DNA from: Lineus longissimus
Lineage: Eukaryota > Nemertea > Pilidiophora > Heteronemertea > Lineidae
Length of the DNA stretch: 64,000 nt
Assembly: GCF_910592395.1 (NCBI RefSeq)
Contig: NC_088316.1
Location: 12,092,001 to 12,156,000, forward strand
Direction: 5' to 3'
In this document: one piece after another, positions 39,101 to 48,249 of the stretch
How the letters are laid out: each line of letters starts with the position of its first letter
Numbering within the stretch: position 1 is the first letter of the stretch
Translations under genes and position numbers: made by a program
The notes under the pieces: generated by a model
What the model was told of the DNA's origin: nothing
What the model saw: the letters and a program-made list of their open reading frames with translations, nothing else
Databases searched by the model: none

Positions 39101-42100
39101 ATCCTTTAAACTAATGGTCATATTATGAGAATGGCAGTCTCTGAGAAACAGGCGCGGCTCGAACTGTCCTCCACGGTTATTTGTCCCCAGGATGAAATCA
39201 GAGATCGGGACCAGGTTCAAGTCTAGACGAATGAAACAAATCGTAAACGTCGGACGGGGCGACGTCAACCTACCAGCGCACTTGTACATTTTGTTGACGA
39301 TCATAACATCGGTGAAGGACATCTGTGAGATCCAAACATTACCAATCCACGGCTCCTTCGACCTGTCACGTGGTATAATCGTCTGCCCACCAGTCTGACT
39401 GAAAGCCTGAGAAGGAAGCAGTTCATGACAATGTGTGAAGATGTTGTCATCAATAAACAGCTGAAGTCAACTTGCGATCTGATAATCATGTACTATTTGT
39501 CACGTTCGTTGCTCTCTACAATGTCTTGGTGTGAATGTGATTTTGGTAATGGGTGGGGCAGAGTTGCTGCGTTGATGGACCATTACGTTTACAGCCTCTG
39601 GAAGATAAAACCAGTGTGTGTGATCGTCCAATAATGAAAGAGGGTAAAACACTTTGCTGCGATGCTTTTGGAAATTTTACAGTTTGCCGACAAATGTATT
39701 TTTCTGACAAAGAGCTTTTTAAAAATTTTAATTTAACTGAAAATAACGAGCAGTTTATAACTATTTAGTTTGACCAGCGCGCTGTCCATCGTCTGATCTA
39801 ACCCGCCCGGCTGATACCCCATTGTAATGCTCGACTATATGTTGGGGATTAGGCTCACGGAATGAATCCACGTAATTTAGACAAAAGTAAATTAGACAAC
39901 GATATTTTTGACAATGTAAATTAGACAGTGGTAATCTAGACAATGGTCATTTAGACAATGGTAAATTAGACAATGGTAAACCAGACACAAGGATAGGTAA
40001 ATCAGACAATGGAGTACTATCTTATTAGGAAAGATATTGTTTTTGGGAGTTGGCATGATCTTAAACCTATCAACACAAAATTGATTAATTGACTAATTGA
40101 CTGTTATTTCTCAGGTAATTAAATCAATTCAAAGGTGCTGCCTTTGGGGGTTAAGGTGTTGTTCACTAAGAATTGAACTTTTGAGTGAGTTAATATTGCT
40201 GGGTTCTTGTCGTGTAATCAGTGTTTGACATCAGACATCAGACTTGACAAGCAAGCCATGGGAATGCCTCATGGATAGGCCTAAGATCATGCCAACTCCC
40301 AAAAAGAAGATCTTTCCTAATCGGAGGTACTATACTAAGATAGTACCTCCATTGTCTTATTTACCTATCCTTGTGTCTAGTTTACCATTGTCTAATTTAC
40401 CATTGTCTAAAATGGCCATTGTCTAATTTACTTTGTCTAAAATACCGTTGTCTAATTGACTTTTGTCTAGATTACCGTATACCCCACGGAACAATAGGCC
40501 CAATCTTGGGAGGACCTGGATTGTTCGAATTTGGTTCTAAGGGGCTTGTAAACGTAATGACTGTGTTCATCATCGAAACATGAAGTTAACAGCCGGATTT
40601 TTTGTCCTAAATGCGTACCTTAACTTCATAGTGCATGACAGAGGAGAGATCGTATGGAATACCGAACCTCACGAGCTCAGAGTCCTTGTAAGTGCTGAAG
40701 GCATCATTAAAAGCTTGGTTTACGTTGTTCCAATTGATTTTTATAAACCGATCCCTCTCTGGCAGTTGATGTTCGTGTACAAGACCAATAGCGTGACCGA
40801 TCTCGTGCCAGTACAGACCTTTCTGAAAACATAAAAAGCAGAGAACTGAATTTAATAATTCCTTTCGCGCGCTTTATCCGAATGAGGTTAAACAGAATAC
40901 ACAGACCTGACCAGAGCTGGATCGCTGCGCGGCATGTTCATACCAGACGGATGTGCGAATTGGAGAGCGAATTTCTAAGAGCTTTCTGCCGCAATTTTTA
41001 ATCTGTCACAAAAATACACATTAAATGCAAATGTCGATTTGCTAGAATACCACAGACCAATTTTAGGAAATTACTCCTTAAATCGCGGTCAAAACGGAAC
41101 AAGTGTGCGACAGCCTAATATGCTTACCCATCTGCAGCCAGCGCTGTCCAGGTTGAGATCTTGGGATCCACCAACCATTCCGAGTTGAGAGTTGCATCTG
41201 AGAGAGAAGATGGATAAAAGAGGTCCAAGAGTTGAAATTCACGGATGATGACAGATAAATAATTTAAGGCGCCCTATCTACCTCCCCTGTCCATGTTTGA
41301 AGCTGAGTGTACCTAGTCCTGTCCCTGTTTGAAGCGCAATCTACATACCCAATCCTTCTTAGAAGCGTAGTCTACCTACCCCTGCCCCTGTTTGAAGTGC
41401 AGTTTACCCACCCCTGTCCCTGTTTGAAGCGCAGTTTACACACCCTGTCCCTGTTTGAAGCGCAGCCTCCCTACCCATGTCCCCTGTTTGAAGCCAATCT
41501 ACTTACCCCTGTCCCTTTTTGAAGCGCAGTCTACTAAAGTACCTACCCCTGTCCCTGTTTAAAGCGCAGTTTACCTACCCCTGTCCCTGTTTGAAGCGCA
41601 GTCTACCTACCCCTGTTGCTGTTTGAAGCGCAGTCTACCTACCACTGTCCCTGTTTGAAGTGTAGTCTAACTACCCCTGCAGCTGTTTAAAGAGCAGTCT
41701 TTACCTACCCTTGCCCCTGTTTGAAGCGGACTTTGTTGACATCAGATGAGGTAGCTGGTCTGAACTTGAGACAGGTTTCTGCCTCGTAGACGTCCATGGC
41801 CTCTCGGATCTCTTTCTTCTGGTGTTCGGCTGGAGAAGAACGTCAAATGAGTGGTCTATCATGTATATTTACAGCTAGCCTAAAAAGCGATCGCAAAGTC
41901 CTATCCACATTAGAACTCGAGCATCACGTCACGTACGAATACGCATAATTCAGTTGTTATCAATTTTACGTCGGGTTGCCCACGAAAAAGGCATTGGTTG
42001 TTCAAACAAGTTCATCGAATTTCTGATTAGAGGGAATGCTTGTTTTGTGATAGACTCAAAACCTACGATTTGGGAAGTTTTGTCTAATTCTCCGATGTTT

Positions 42101-43663
42101 TTAATGCAGTATCTTGTAAAATAACTACAGTGCCCTTACTGTAGTCGTTTCCGTTAAAGTAATATGGCATCGTGTTGTGGGTCCATCTGAATTTGTCCCC
42201 CTTCCAGGCCTTCCTCTTCGTCCTCCCATTGTCGTCTCTGAAAGGCGTGAAGAATCTAGCTAGCTTTGGAATGTAGTTGAAAATCATGAAAAGTGCATAA
42301 AAATACTACATTACAGAACAAAATTCTTTCTTTCGAAACTTTCAGAAGCACGAGCAGTGACAACAATGCAGCTTATCTGAGTCGAGTTCTCAACTGGGTT
42401 TTCGCAAGGTACGGTGGTAACCTTGCCAGTCTGTAACACAAGATAGGGTGGCAGCAATTCAAGGTAGGGTGGTCCTTTAGAAACCCTTTCCAAAATACTA
42501 GTAGCAAGATAGGGTGGCTGTTCCAAGGAAGGGTGGTCAGCAGCCAAGGTAGGGTGGGCCACCCTGACAAATGGCCTTTGGGAGAACACTGTATACATGT
42601 AGAATGTAGAACCTGGGGAAACTTCAGGGTTTTTCTAGTCGTATACTCACGTTTCGAACATCATCGCATGTTGTTCTGGAGTTAGGATCAGGTCATTTTC
42701 AATGCCAATCGTCCCGTTCTTTGGTACACTTGGGAAACCTAAAATCAAATCAATCGATCGATGGACTTATCTAGATTGTAGTCCGCTACAGAGTGAAAGC
42801 TTCGACTGACCTTGAATACCATTGGGAAGCCAGCTCTGAGGACGCTGATGGACATACAACAAGCGTGTCATGAATAGGTCTCTCAAAGTATAAGGTAATG
42901 GGAGGAACTAGCCTCTGCCGTTATTTTCTTTTTATTCGCAATCTCTGATAATTTTTCGCCTGTTAAGCGATACGAAGAAAATCAGCCCGCCTGAGCTCGC
43001 CTCAGCACGACACTGCGTGACGTAATAGCCGCTTCTGCAGTCGACAATAAATTTCGAACTACGACCACGTGATATACTGTGCACAAACGTATGTTCTGAC
43101 TATGGAAGAACGGTGGAAGATGGATGAATAGGGAAGCTGGAGAAGAGCGTAGACATGCGAGAGAACGAGGCTGGTCATGAACTCACGTGCAAATGGGGTG
43201 GTTCCTTTTCCCCCGACAGGTGGTGGGCCTACGGGCCTGATTAATGGCTTCTGCGGCGAACCACGCGGGACACCCGCGGCAAATCCCACAGCCTGAAATA
43301 TCATAAGCATGCAGGGTGATTTATACTTGAACTTCCTTTCAAATGAAAATAATGGTGCCGAAACGAAGGATAGGTCATAGGACGAACCAGAATGGGCGAA
43401 CCAACCAGATCGATTATTTGAGATACCGTGCTGAAAGAGTTCTATTTTAGAATCTTAGTGTTATTCTGTACTATTCCCTGGAGTAAGAACAAATCGCCAG
43501 AAGTGGCGGAAACATTATTCGCATAGCAGGAAAATGAAACGATGCTGATGCAACAAGTCTTATTGTTTCAAATTCCCTGAAACGATTCAACCATAAACAA
43601 ATAGAAACTGAAAATTATGAGGAAATACGGTGTTCTCACCAATAACACGACAAAGGTTATCAT
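21779..43663 (-). CDS. Secreted astacin metalloprotease with 13 ShKT domains
   Basis: Twenty-three exons, read 5' to 3' on the minus strand, give 2769 bases with every junction in frame (922 residues): 43640-43663, 43187-43292, 42651-42738, 42140-42237, 41709-41829, 41128-41197, 40619-40822, 39274-39406, 38768-38836, 38092-38262, 37645-37776, 37004-37135, 36245-36388, 35443-35574, 35099-35254, 34231-34359, 30746-30880, 29720-29740, 29245-29388, 28278-28448, 23980-24120, 22787-22915, 21779-21897. Order: signal peptide, prodomain, astacin protease (residues ~80-282), short Cys-rich linker, 13 ShKT domains. It should be a secreted, zinc-dependent endopeptidase processed from a zymogen; substrate unknown. 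Exons 9-22 all start and end in phase 1, so they can be duplicated or skipped without frameshift. Missed exons inside repeat-filled introns (24.1-28.3, 30.9-34.2 kb) cannot be excluded. ShKT domains are common in animal proteases, so the name does not imply venom. Confidence 0.9.
23136..23265. mobile_element. MITE family 1, copy 1 (intron 21 of astacin gene)
   Basis: Inverted ends: left CGAAACGTCAACACGGACGC, right the inverse of TTTTCGCAAATCCCC and GCGCCACCGTGAACGC. The spacer between the arms (CCCATTATTCGACATC...GAGGTCGAACAATG) also matches the copies at 34884 and 50928. No coding capacity. Confidence 0.7.
24162..27320 (-). mobile_element. Composite DNA element (Helitron-like?), long copy in astacin intron 20
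   Basis: Read on the minus strand this matches 44918-45757 at both ends. It begins CCAGAAGTATTAAGG and ends with a short GC hairpin and GGGCCCTTGCGTC. It is longer than the other copy because a ~145-bp block (24565-24712) is repeated at 26530-26668 around ~1.8 kb of extra sequence. That extra sequence itself has ~470-bp direct repeats (25711-25830 and 26182-26300) and an inverted piece at 26895-26945. Open frames inside are shared by both copies but match no family that I know. Confidence 0.6.
27191..27254. repeat. Perfect 26-bp hairpin inside the composite element
   Basis: The arm CTGTTGACTGTGCTTTAAGA plus GAGACT (27191-27216) is followed by a 12-base loop and its exact complement (27229-27254). 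The half arm recurs at 26835-26866, and an imperfect version lies at 44990-45050. Confidence 0.85.
28278..30880 (-). other. Astacin gene exons 17-20: ShKT domains 8-10 and a 21-base microexon
   Basis: Exon 17 (30746-30880) is a C-x2-C domain (TCGKC). Exon 18 (29720-29740) is a 21-base phase 1-1 microexon coding a VEDPGW linker between CTTTCAG and GTAAGT. Exons 19 (29245-29388) and 20 (28278-28448) are ShKT domains whose last cysteine pair is C-x4-C (ACHNKEC, ACNSNEC). Exon 20 adds a Gly/Thr/Asp repeat tail (DGGT repeated), a likely flexible spacer. Confidence 0.85.
28680..28845. repeat. Degenerate CCTTTTTTACCTGTAG repeat
   Basis: A run of irregular 16-22 base units of the form CCTTTTTTACCTGTAG in astacin intron 19. 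Simple-sequence in nature with no coding role. The neighbouring intron sequence to 29244 shows nothing else. Confidence 0.6.
31145..33490. repeat. ~300-bp tandem repeat array with CGTCGT head, in astacin intron 16
   Basis: Two blocks (31145-32120 and 32293-33490) each open with TTGGCTCACCGTAGGGGAGT (one variation), then a GTCCGTCGTCG run. They continue in ~300-bp units marked by GGCACGTTTCTTAACC at about 31247, 31548, 31849, 32383, 32685, 32985 and 33286. GGCCACCAGGGGGCC is conserved in most units. Later units are more diverged. Repeats of this style are frequent in lophotrochozoan genomes (from memory). No protein is encoded. Confidence 0.85.
32150..32285 (+). repeat. Possible tRNA-derived SINE fragment between array blocks
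   Basis: GAGTTCAAACCCC fits the pol III B box and is followed by a GGCCAAAAATA sequence and a T/A-rich tail. No convincing A box is seen upstream, so this is only a fragment if it is a SINE at all. Confidence 0.3.
34231..38262 (-). other. Astacin gene exons 10-16: ShKT domains 1-7
   Basis: Each of seven exons (38092-38262, 37645-37776, 37004-37135, 36245-36388, 35443-35574, 35099-35254, 34231-34359) encodes one six-cysteine ShKT domain ending in a C-x2-C pair (for example ACNRC, SCGTC, SCKVC, SCNSC). All start with two bases finishing a codon and end with one spare base (phase 1-1). Domains 1 and 6 have tails or inserts longer than the others. They may serve as substrate- or matrix-binding modules (inference). 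Confidence 0.92.
34884..35010. mobile_element. MITE family 1, copy 2 (intron 15 of astacin gene)
   Basis: Left end TAGGGAGTTATCGCAAATCC, then CGAAACGTCAACACGAACGC. The right half has AGGCGTTCACGTGGACGTAT, a diverged inverse. The spacer (CTCATTGTTTGACC...CAGTTGAACAATT) resembles copy 1. It lies about 90 bases from exon 15. Confidence 0.6.
38768..38836 (-). other. Astacin gene exon 9: short Cys-rich linker
   Basis: A 69-base phase 1-1 exon encodes [18 protein letters not shown]. The pattern C..C.GG.....C.C resembles the reduced EGF-like segment that follows the protease domain in many astacins. Confidence 0.75.
39871..40478. mobile_element. Foldback element with ~200-bp arms in astacin intron 7
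   Basis: Left arm (about 39871-40069) is a series of TTAGACAATGGTAAA-type 15-16 base repeats followed by GTTTTTGGGAGTTGGCATGA. The right arm (about 40272-40478) is the inverse in the same order. The centre is ~200 bases of AT-rich sequence. No coding frame. Confidence 0.75.
41283..41740. repeat. Minisatellite, ~32-bp unit, ~14 copies, in astacin intron 5
   Basis: Units of the form CTACCTACCCCTGTCCCTGT plus TTGAAGCGCAGT repeat with small changes. The array overlaps the 3' end of exon 5: its last unit supplies the GTAGGT donor at 41708-41703 and codes part of FKQGQG, so the repeat may have arisen from, or invaded, the exon edge. Confidence 0.85.
42405..42560. repeat. Degenerate AAGGTAGGGTGGTC repeat in astacin intron 3
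   Basis: AAGGTAGGGTGG/CAAGATAGGGTGG recurs about six times at irregular spacing. No other feature is seen in this intron. Confidence 0.6.
42651..43663 (-). other. Astacin gene exons 1-3: signal peptide and prodomain
   Basis: Exon 1 (43640-43663) starts MITFVVLL and exon 2 continues AVGFAAG, a compact hydrophobic core typical of a signal peptide split by a phase-0 intron. A Pro/Gly-rich stretch ([11 protein letters not shown]) follows, then exon 3 ends with [11 protein letters not shown], leading into the basic KRKAW region of exon 4 where astacin propeptides are cut. No FxGD-type aspartate switch is obvious, but GIENDLIL could supply the inhibitory acidic residue (inference). Confidence 0.8.
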
Positions 43664-43710
43664 CGTGTGAAAGTTGGACTCTAATAACAATCTCAAGCCA
43701 GAAAGGTCCG

Positions 43711-43716
43711 CTTATA
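43711..43716 (-). promoter_or_regulatory. Putative TATA box of the astacin gene
   Basis: GGGATATAAGCGG on the minus strand places TATAAG about 50 bases before the ATG at 43663. That would start transcription near 43685 and leave a ~20-base 5' UTR. This is consistent with exon 1 being the first exon, but unproven. Confidence 0.45.
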
Positions 43717-43719
43717 TCC

Positions 43720-44917
43720 CTAGTCTCGAAATGAGGGTACGGGTGATACCATTTAAAGGGGATGGAGTAGGACGAAGAGTATGTAGGTCTGGATACTGAC
43801 TTCCCGCATGAAACTTGCGGGAAAAATGCGTTTAGATAATTCTGAAAACTGTTCTGGTGTCAAAATCAACATGTTGCATGCGTGAGTGCATAACTGCCAA
43901 AAACATATGTTATTCGCAATTTTTCTATTCATCGCAGATCCCGCAATGGTTTAATCTGGGATCCACAACATCTTGCACCATCAGTGGTCCCCAACATTGC
44001 GCTCAGTCAACATCAAACGGCACGAATTTGGTCTTTATATGATCTGTTTATTACGCTGATGCTGTTCGCAGCTGTTTTGTTCACACACCTCTTCGGCCTT
44101 CAGCATAACATCATTGTCACTGTGTAAAAACGACCAAAGCTATATTTTCCATTGATCATATTCTTTAGTTATGGAGGGGTTTTCTGTGCAAATAGGGTAC
44201 GTCATTCAGTCGGCTATGCCACACTGGTGTATAGCCGATATGTATCTGAGTGGTAATGAATATCCTACATAACAAGAATAATTATCAATGGACTCTCCTC
44301 CTTAGGAATATAGCAGGGTACACTTTTTACATTCCCTGGCAGCGCAGACATTACCTGTCTTAGGTTTCACTAGCCAATGGTTACGAGGTCCACGTTGTAC
44401 CTGTCGGTGCCAAATATAGCGTCTCGGTTTTTGAAGTTGATATCAGATAGTGTCTCTGCCCAATAGCATTCCGCGAAGTTACTATTTATAGCTCACAAGG
44501 TCATTTGCATAAGATATTGATGACGTTTTAGTCACGTGACAGTCGGACATCGACACTTATTTTTTACCCTGACCTCAATTATCTTTGACCCTGCATTGTT
44601 TTTAGCATGAATGATACCATAGAGTCAGAGGGAGAAATATTCAGAACAATTATGTAGTATTTCTAACACTCGGACATGTGCCAGATTGAATCTAACTGCC
44701 CTAGTTAGAAAGCCTGAATCCATTACGAAACCGCATGTTTGTCCGACATTGCCTGTAATTCAGCGATGGGGAAATAGAGGGCAGCAGCTGCAGAAACGTC
44801 ATCTTCGCGGAATGCTATAGGTCTAGGGTTTTCGAGTAGGCCCTGGGACGTCAAGCTTCTATTCTCCAGCTACGCGAGAAGAATCACACTAGCCGTATTA
44901 ATCTCAAACGACGCGAC
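43720..44917. other. Intergenic stretch, no gene seen
   Basis: Upstream of the astacin gene. Only short unsupported open frames occur; no repeat family or domain was recognised. Confidence 0.5.
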
Positions 44918-45757
44918 CCAGAAGTATTAAGGTAGCAGGAAGGGTTGGGCGTTTGTGGTTTCTGAGTCTGAGGGGGTTGGTGTCTGTTGACTATGTTTCA
45001 AGAGAGACTAGGCATGGCGCCAGTCTCTCTTAAAGCACAGTCAACAGGCATTTGGTCTCAGTATTTGGGTAAGTACAGAATCAAGCCAGCTCAGAGAGCA
45101 ATGATTGAACGATGCTGTGGACAAGTCCAAGGATACTGCATCAGTCACGACCAACTTCTCATCAGAAAGCGTCACCACCAGCATATTCAATGTTCAGTTC
45201 CAACCTGTACCAGTTCAATGCACGCCTGTCATGGTCAGCAGTGGTCAGCTTAGCGCGATATGGAACATTCTTCCGAAACTCAAGCGAGGGAAGTCTGCTC
45301 ATTAGCATATCTCACGCACTGCTCCTTCTTGTCAAACATCGTAGTGAAATCGTAATGGAAAACGTATGGCTTTGCGCCAGACATTGAGACTAATAAGTGA
45401 AGAACTAATAGGTAAAGAACTTCTACTTGCGCGAGACTGCTGTGATAAAATTATCATTGCAGAGACTCCGGTGACGTACACATATATTTTTTACAATCAA
45501 AAATGCCCTCAAAAGACGACATGGAATGATTATTTTATTGATATTTCCTACTATATACCTTCCAATTGTCACTTTATACAAATAGATCGGCGTTAGGTCG
45601 CATGCTTTTCTTTCCTGGTGACACTATAAAGCAAAATAGTTGCAACCCCGCAAATGCGCTATTAATAAGTCCAATAATAAGTGACTGTGACCGGTTATAA
45701 ATGTTTCGGCAGCTTCGCTTTTTTGCCGCTACGCGGCGCTTTGGGCCTTTGCGTCTA
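44918..45757 (+). mobile_element. Composite DNA element (Helitron-like?), short copy
   Basis: This 840-bp copy is in opposite orientation to the one at 24162-27320. It begins CCAGAAGTATTAAGGTAGCA and ends with the hairpin GCCGCTACGCGGC, then TTTGGGCCTTTGCGTCTAG. The CTAG end followed by T fits the Helitron rule (hairpin, CTRR, insertion before T), but the 5' TC is not clear. It encodes no recognisable helicase, so it would be non-autonomous. Confidence 0.55.
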
Positions 45758-46281
45758 GTTTGAGTCATCGACTGCCTACTATGTTAATTATGCTAAGTGA
45801 TGTTTCAAAGTGTTCTGAAGTATCTTATAACTTTCTTGGCTGTGATGAGTAGGAACATGTATATGAAAGGTTTCTCTGAGCTCCGGGCAGAACAATCAAG
45901 AAAGTGAACCTAAATGCAAGTTTTTGCTTATTAGGGACGTTGTATCGCCTTGAAATTTGGCACGGATGCTGGTCACATCTTATCTTGATGCACCACTTTG
46001 TTTATTTTCGAAAATGTACTTCAGCGGAGCAGTGATGAGGAACTTTTAATCGGACACTATCAATTCTCCTCACCACGCACAGAAGCCAAGCCATTGCTGC
46101 TTAGTTACTAGTATGCAGTGGCTTAATCAGTTACCTGCACTCCCTATGTCGTGACTACCTGTTGAGCAGATGGGTGTAGGAGGACGATTGAAACAGCCTG
46201 TACCTGCTGACCTGCTCTTTATTCTCTGGATCCTGCATCAACAATGATTAACACAAGGTGTTTTTTTGTGGCTTGTGGTAT

Positions 46282-47304
46282 TCGACTCGATGACTCGACG
46301 ACGCGATGACTCGATGACGCGATCAAGTTGGAATCTTTTTAAAGAATATCACTGCTTGGACTGTAATTTATACATAGAATCATAAGTGGAGGAAAATAAA
46401 AAAGAACCGATCATTACCAACCCCTTTCCAGCTGCTTTCACCGTATCTAATCCGACCATTTTTTGTTTCCTACAAGTTCGCATTTTTGATAAAACCATGC
46501 GCCATGTTGCTATGCAAGCCACTGGTATCTTTACCGTCAATACAGCTAAATACACCCAAATATATACATGTAGTTCAGATCAACCTCCTACCCAGGTTAT
46601 TTACGAGCAGAAATTCCAATGTTAAAATGACACGCAAGTTCCCGGAGACAATGTTGGCTCTGGATATCCGTTCAGCACGGCAATATTAAATGTCCTATGC
46701 ACCTTTCCAGAAATGGGGCGCTGAGTGTCCGAAATAGTGATGTCATAAGGGGAAACTAGGCCTATGGTGGAGGGACAAAGGAGATAGTCATGGTTGACCA
46801 ACACACTTGAATGCCTTTAATGACGGACAAGAGGGAAAAAGTTAGTTCCAATGCAAGCCACCAATTTCGGAAAGCATGTATAGGGGCTGATGTATTGGGG
46901 GGGGGGGGGGGGCAGATGTCAAGGGACGGAAGAGGGACTGAGTGATTGAGTCTAAAAAATTGCACATATGCGAAATTCCGATTGTTGACAGACTACCACT
47001 TGACATCTGACATTGGCCACTAGAAGCTTGCTTGTCAATTAAATCTCCGGTCATTTTGCATGCTATGAAACTTCCGCGAGTCCTTTAAATATCAAAATCA
47101 ATCGCGGGGACCAATCTTCAGTGGCCATGGCTGGGGGGGGGCACATCCTTCCACATAACGTAGCTGGGTATGGGAAGGCCGAGCTAAAACCTCTGCTGTT
47201 GCAGCGGTAGCCCGGAGACCAGGATCATGGGATTCCGTATTTTAGCAAAATCCATAGCAACGATCGCGTCATCGAGCCATCGCGTCGTCGAGTCATCGAG
47301 TCGA
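46282..47304. mobile_element. 1.02-kb segment bounded by ~43-bp inverted repeats
   Basis: The left end (46282-46325) is TCGACTCGATGACTCGACGA followed by CGCGATGACTCGATGACGCG. The right end (47262-47304) is its inverse with one clear mismatch. The repeats are themselves made of CGATGA/CGACGA units. Inside lie a family 2 MITE (46700-46880), a G14-type run near 46898-46911 and no recognised gene. Confidence 0.55.
46700..46880. mobile_element. Small inverted-repeat element (MITE family 2), copy 2
   Basis: Same orientation and nearly the same sequence as 9202-9385: starts CACCTTTCCAGAAATGGGGC, contains GGAGATAGTCATGGTTGACC, ends GGAAAGCATGTA. Confidence 0.7.
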
Positions 47305-48249
47305 TGTTGCATGTATTGAGAACACTTGGAAGTCCTCGGGCCAAGGCCTACAGTGTATACTGTAGCAGTAGCATGCATGAAATGGGGCATGGCCTCATAA
47401 TTTGTGCCACAAATGATTTTAAATCTGGGCGGATCAATGAAATGCTGCATACAGTCATTCTCCAAAGCAGACATTTCGCCTCATCACACGACTACGCCGG
47501 AGTATGGCATGCATCCAAACACTGATGACCATGTATGCCCATGTGATATCATATGTTGCGCCCGGTACCCATTTGGCGAACTGATTCACCAGGATCGAAT
47601 GAAATCTATCCAAACATGAAGTGATCACTGTCCGATAAGGGCTACTTTTGATGAGCACGTTCAGAAACTAAAAACATCAACAAATTAATCAGTTCCAGCT
47701 GACTACAAAAGACCTGAGGATATCAAAATTTAATGGCAAAAGACCTTTGCCCTGACGTCTTCGGATGTTCTCTTATGGTTGTTCTCATCGCGACATAGGG
47801 CCAGGCATATGTATGATCAATCCAGGTGGATCGTCAGGGATCATCGTTTACTCAGAACATTGTCTCCCCCCATATTATCTGGTGCTCCTGCCCAGCGCCT
47901 GCGCAGACGGAGGTCCCAGCTCTGCGTGTGATGTATATACTATGCCCGCGCGTGGAGCTGTTTTTTCAGGATGGCTGTTTTGAAAGTATGGCCAGAATAT
48001 CACAGCACTATTTTTAGGAATGACAAGACGTTCACGAGGCCTACGTCCTATATTATTTTCGAATCGGCCAATCACTCTGCGTTTGGCATTAGGCGTCACG
48101 AGGAAGAAATTGGTGTGATAAAGTTGTTTACTTTCGGCCTGGTGAATGAAACGCCACCATTCGAGGCCAATTCTCGTCCCACGGGCCAGCGCTGGTCTAA
48201 CGAGGTCATACAGTCCAGTCGTTGCCGAAGGTGCCACTACAATATTTTG

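Larger units (their letters stand above)
39274..42237 (-). other. Astacin gene exons 4-8: zinc protease domain
   Basis: Exon 4 has the mature-domain start ([10 protein letters not shown]). Exons 5-6 have ETCLKFRP and [17 protein letters not shown], the conserved strand and cysteine block. Exon 7 carries [13 protein letters not shown] (His175, Glu176, His179, His185), matching HExxHxxGxxHE, and the Met-turn SVMHYE (Met232, zinc-ligand Tyr234). Exon 8 has [12 protein letters not shown] and ends [15 protein letters not shown], the usual C-terminus. All catalytic and zinc residues are present, so the enzyme should be active. Introns fall at 41830-42139, 41198-41708, 40823-41127 and 39407-40618; the second and last contain a minisatellite and a foldback element. 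Confidence 0.93.

Noticed and set aside
44987-45387. Overlapping open frames shared with 26365-26819 on the other strand
   Set aside because: Conservation is explained by both being copies of one mobile element; several frames overlap and none matches a transposase that I know.
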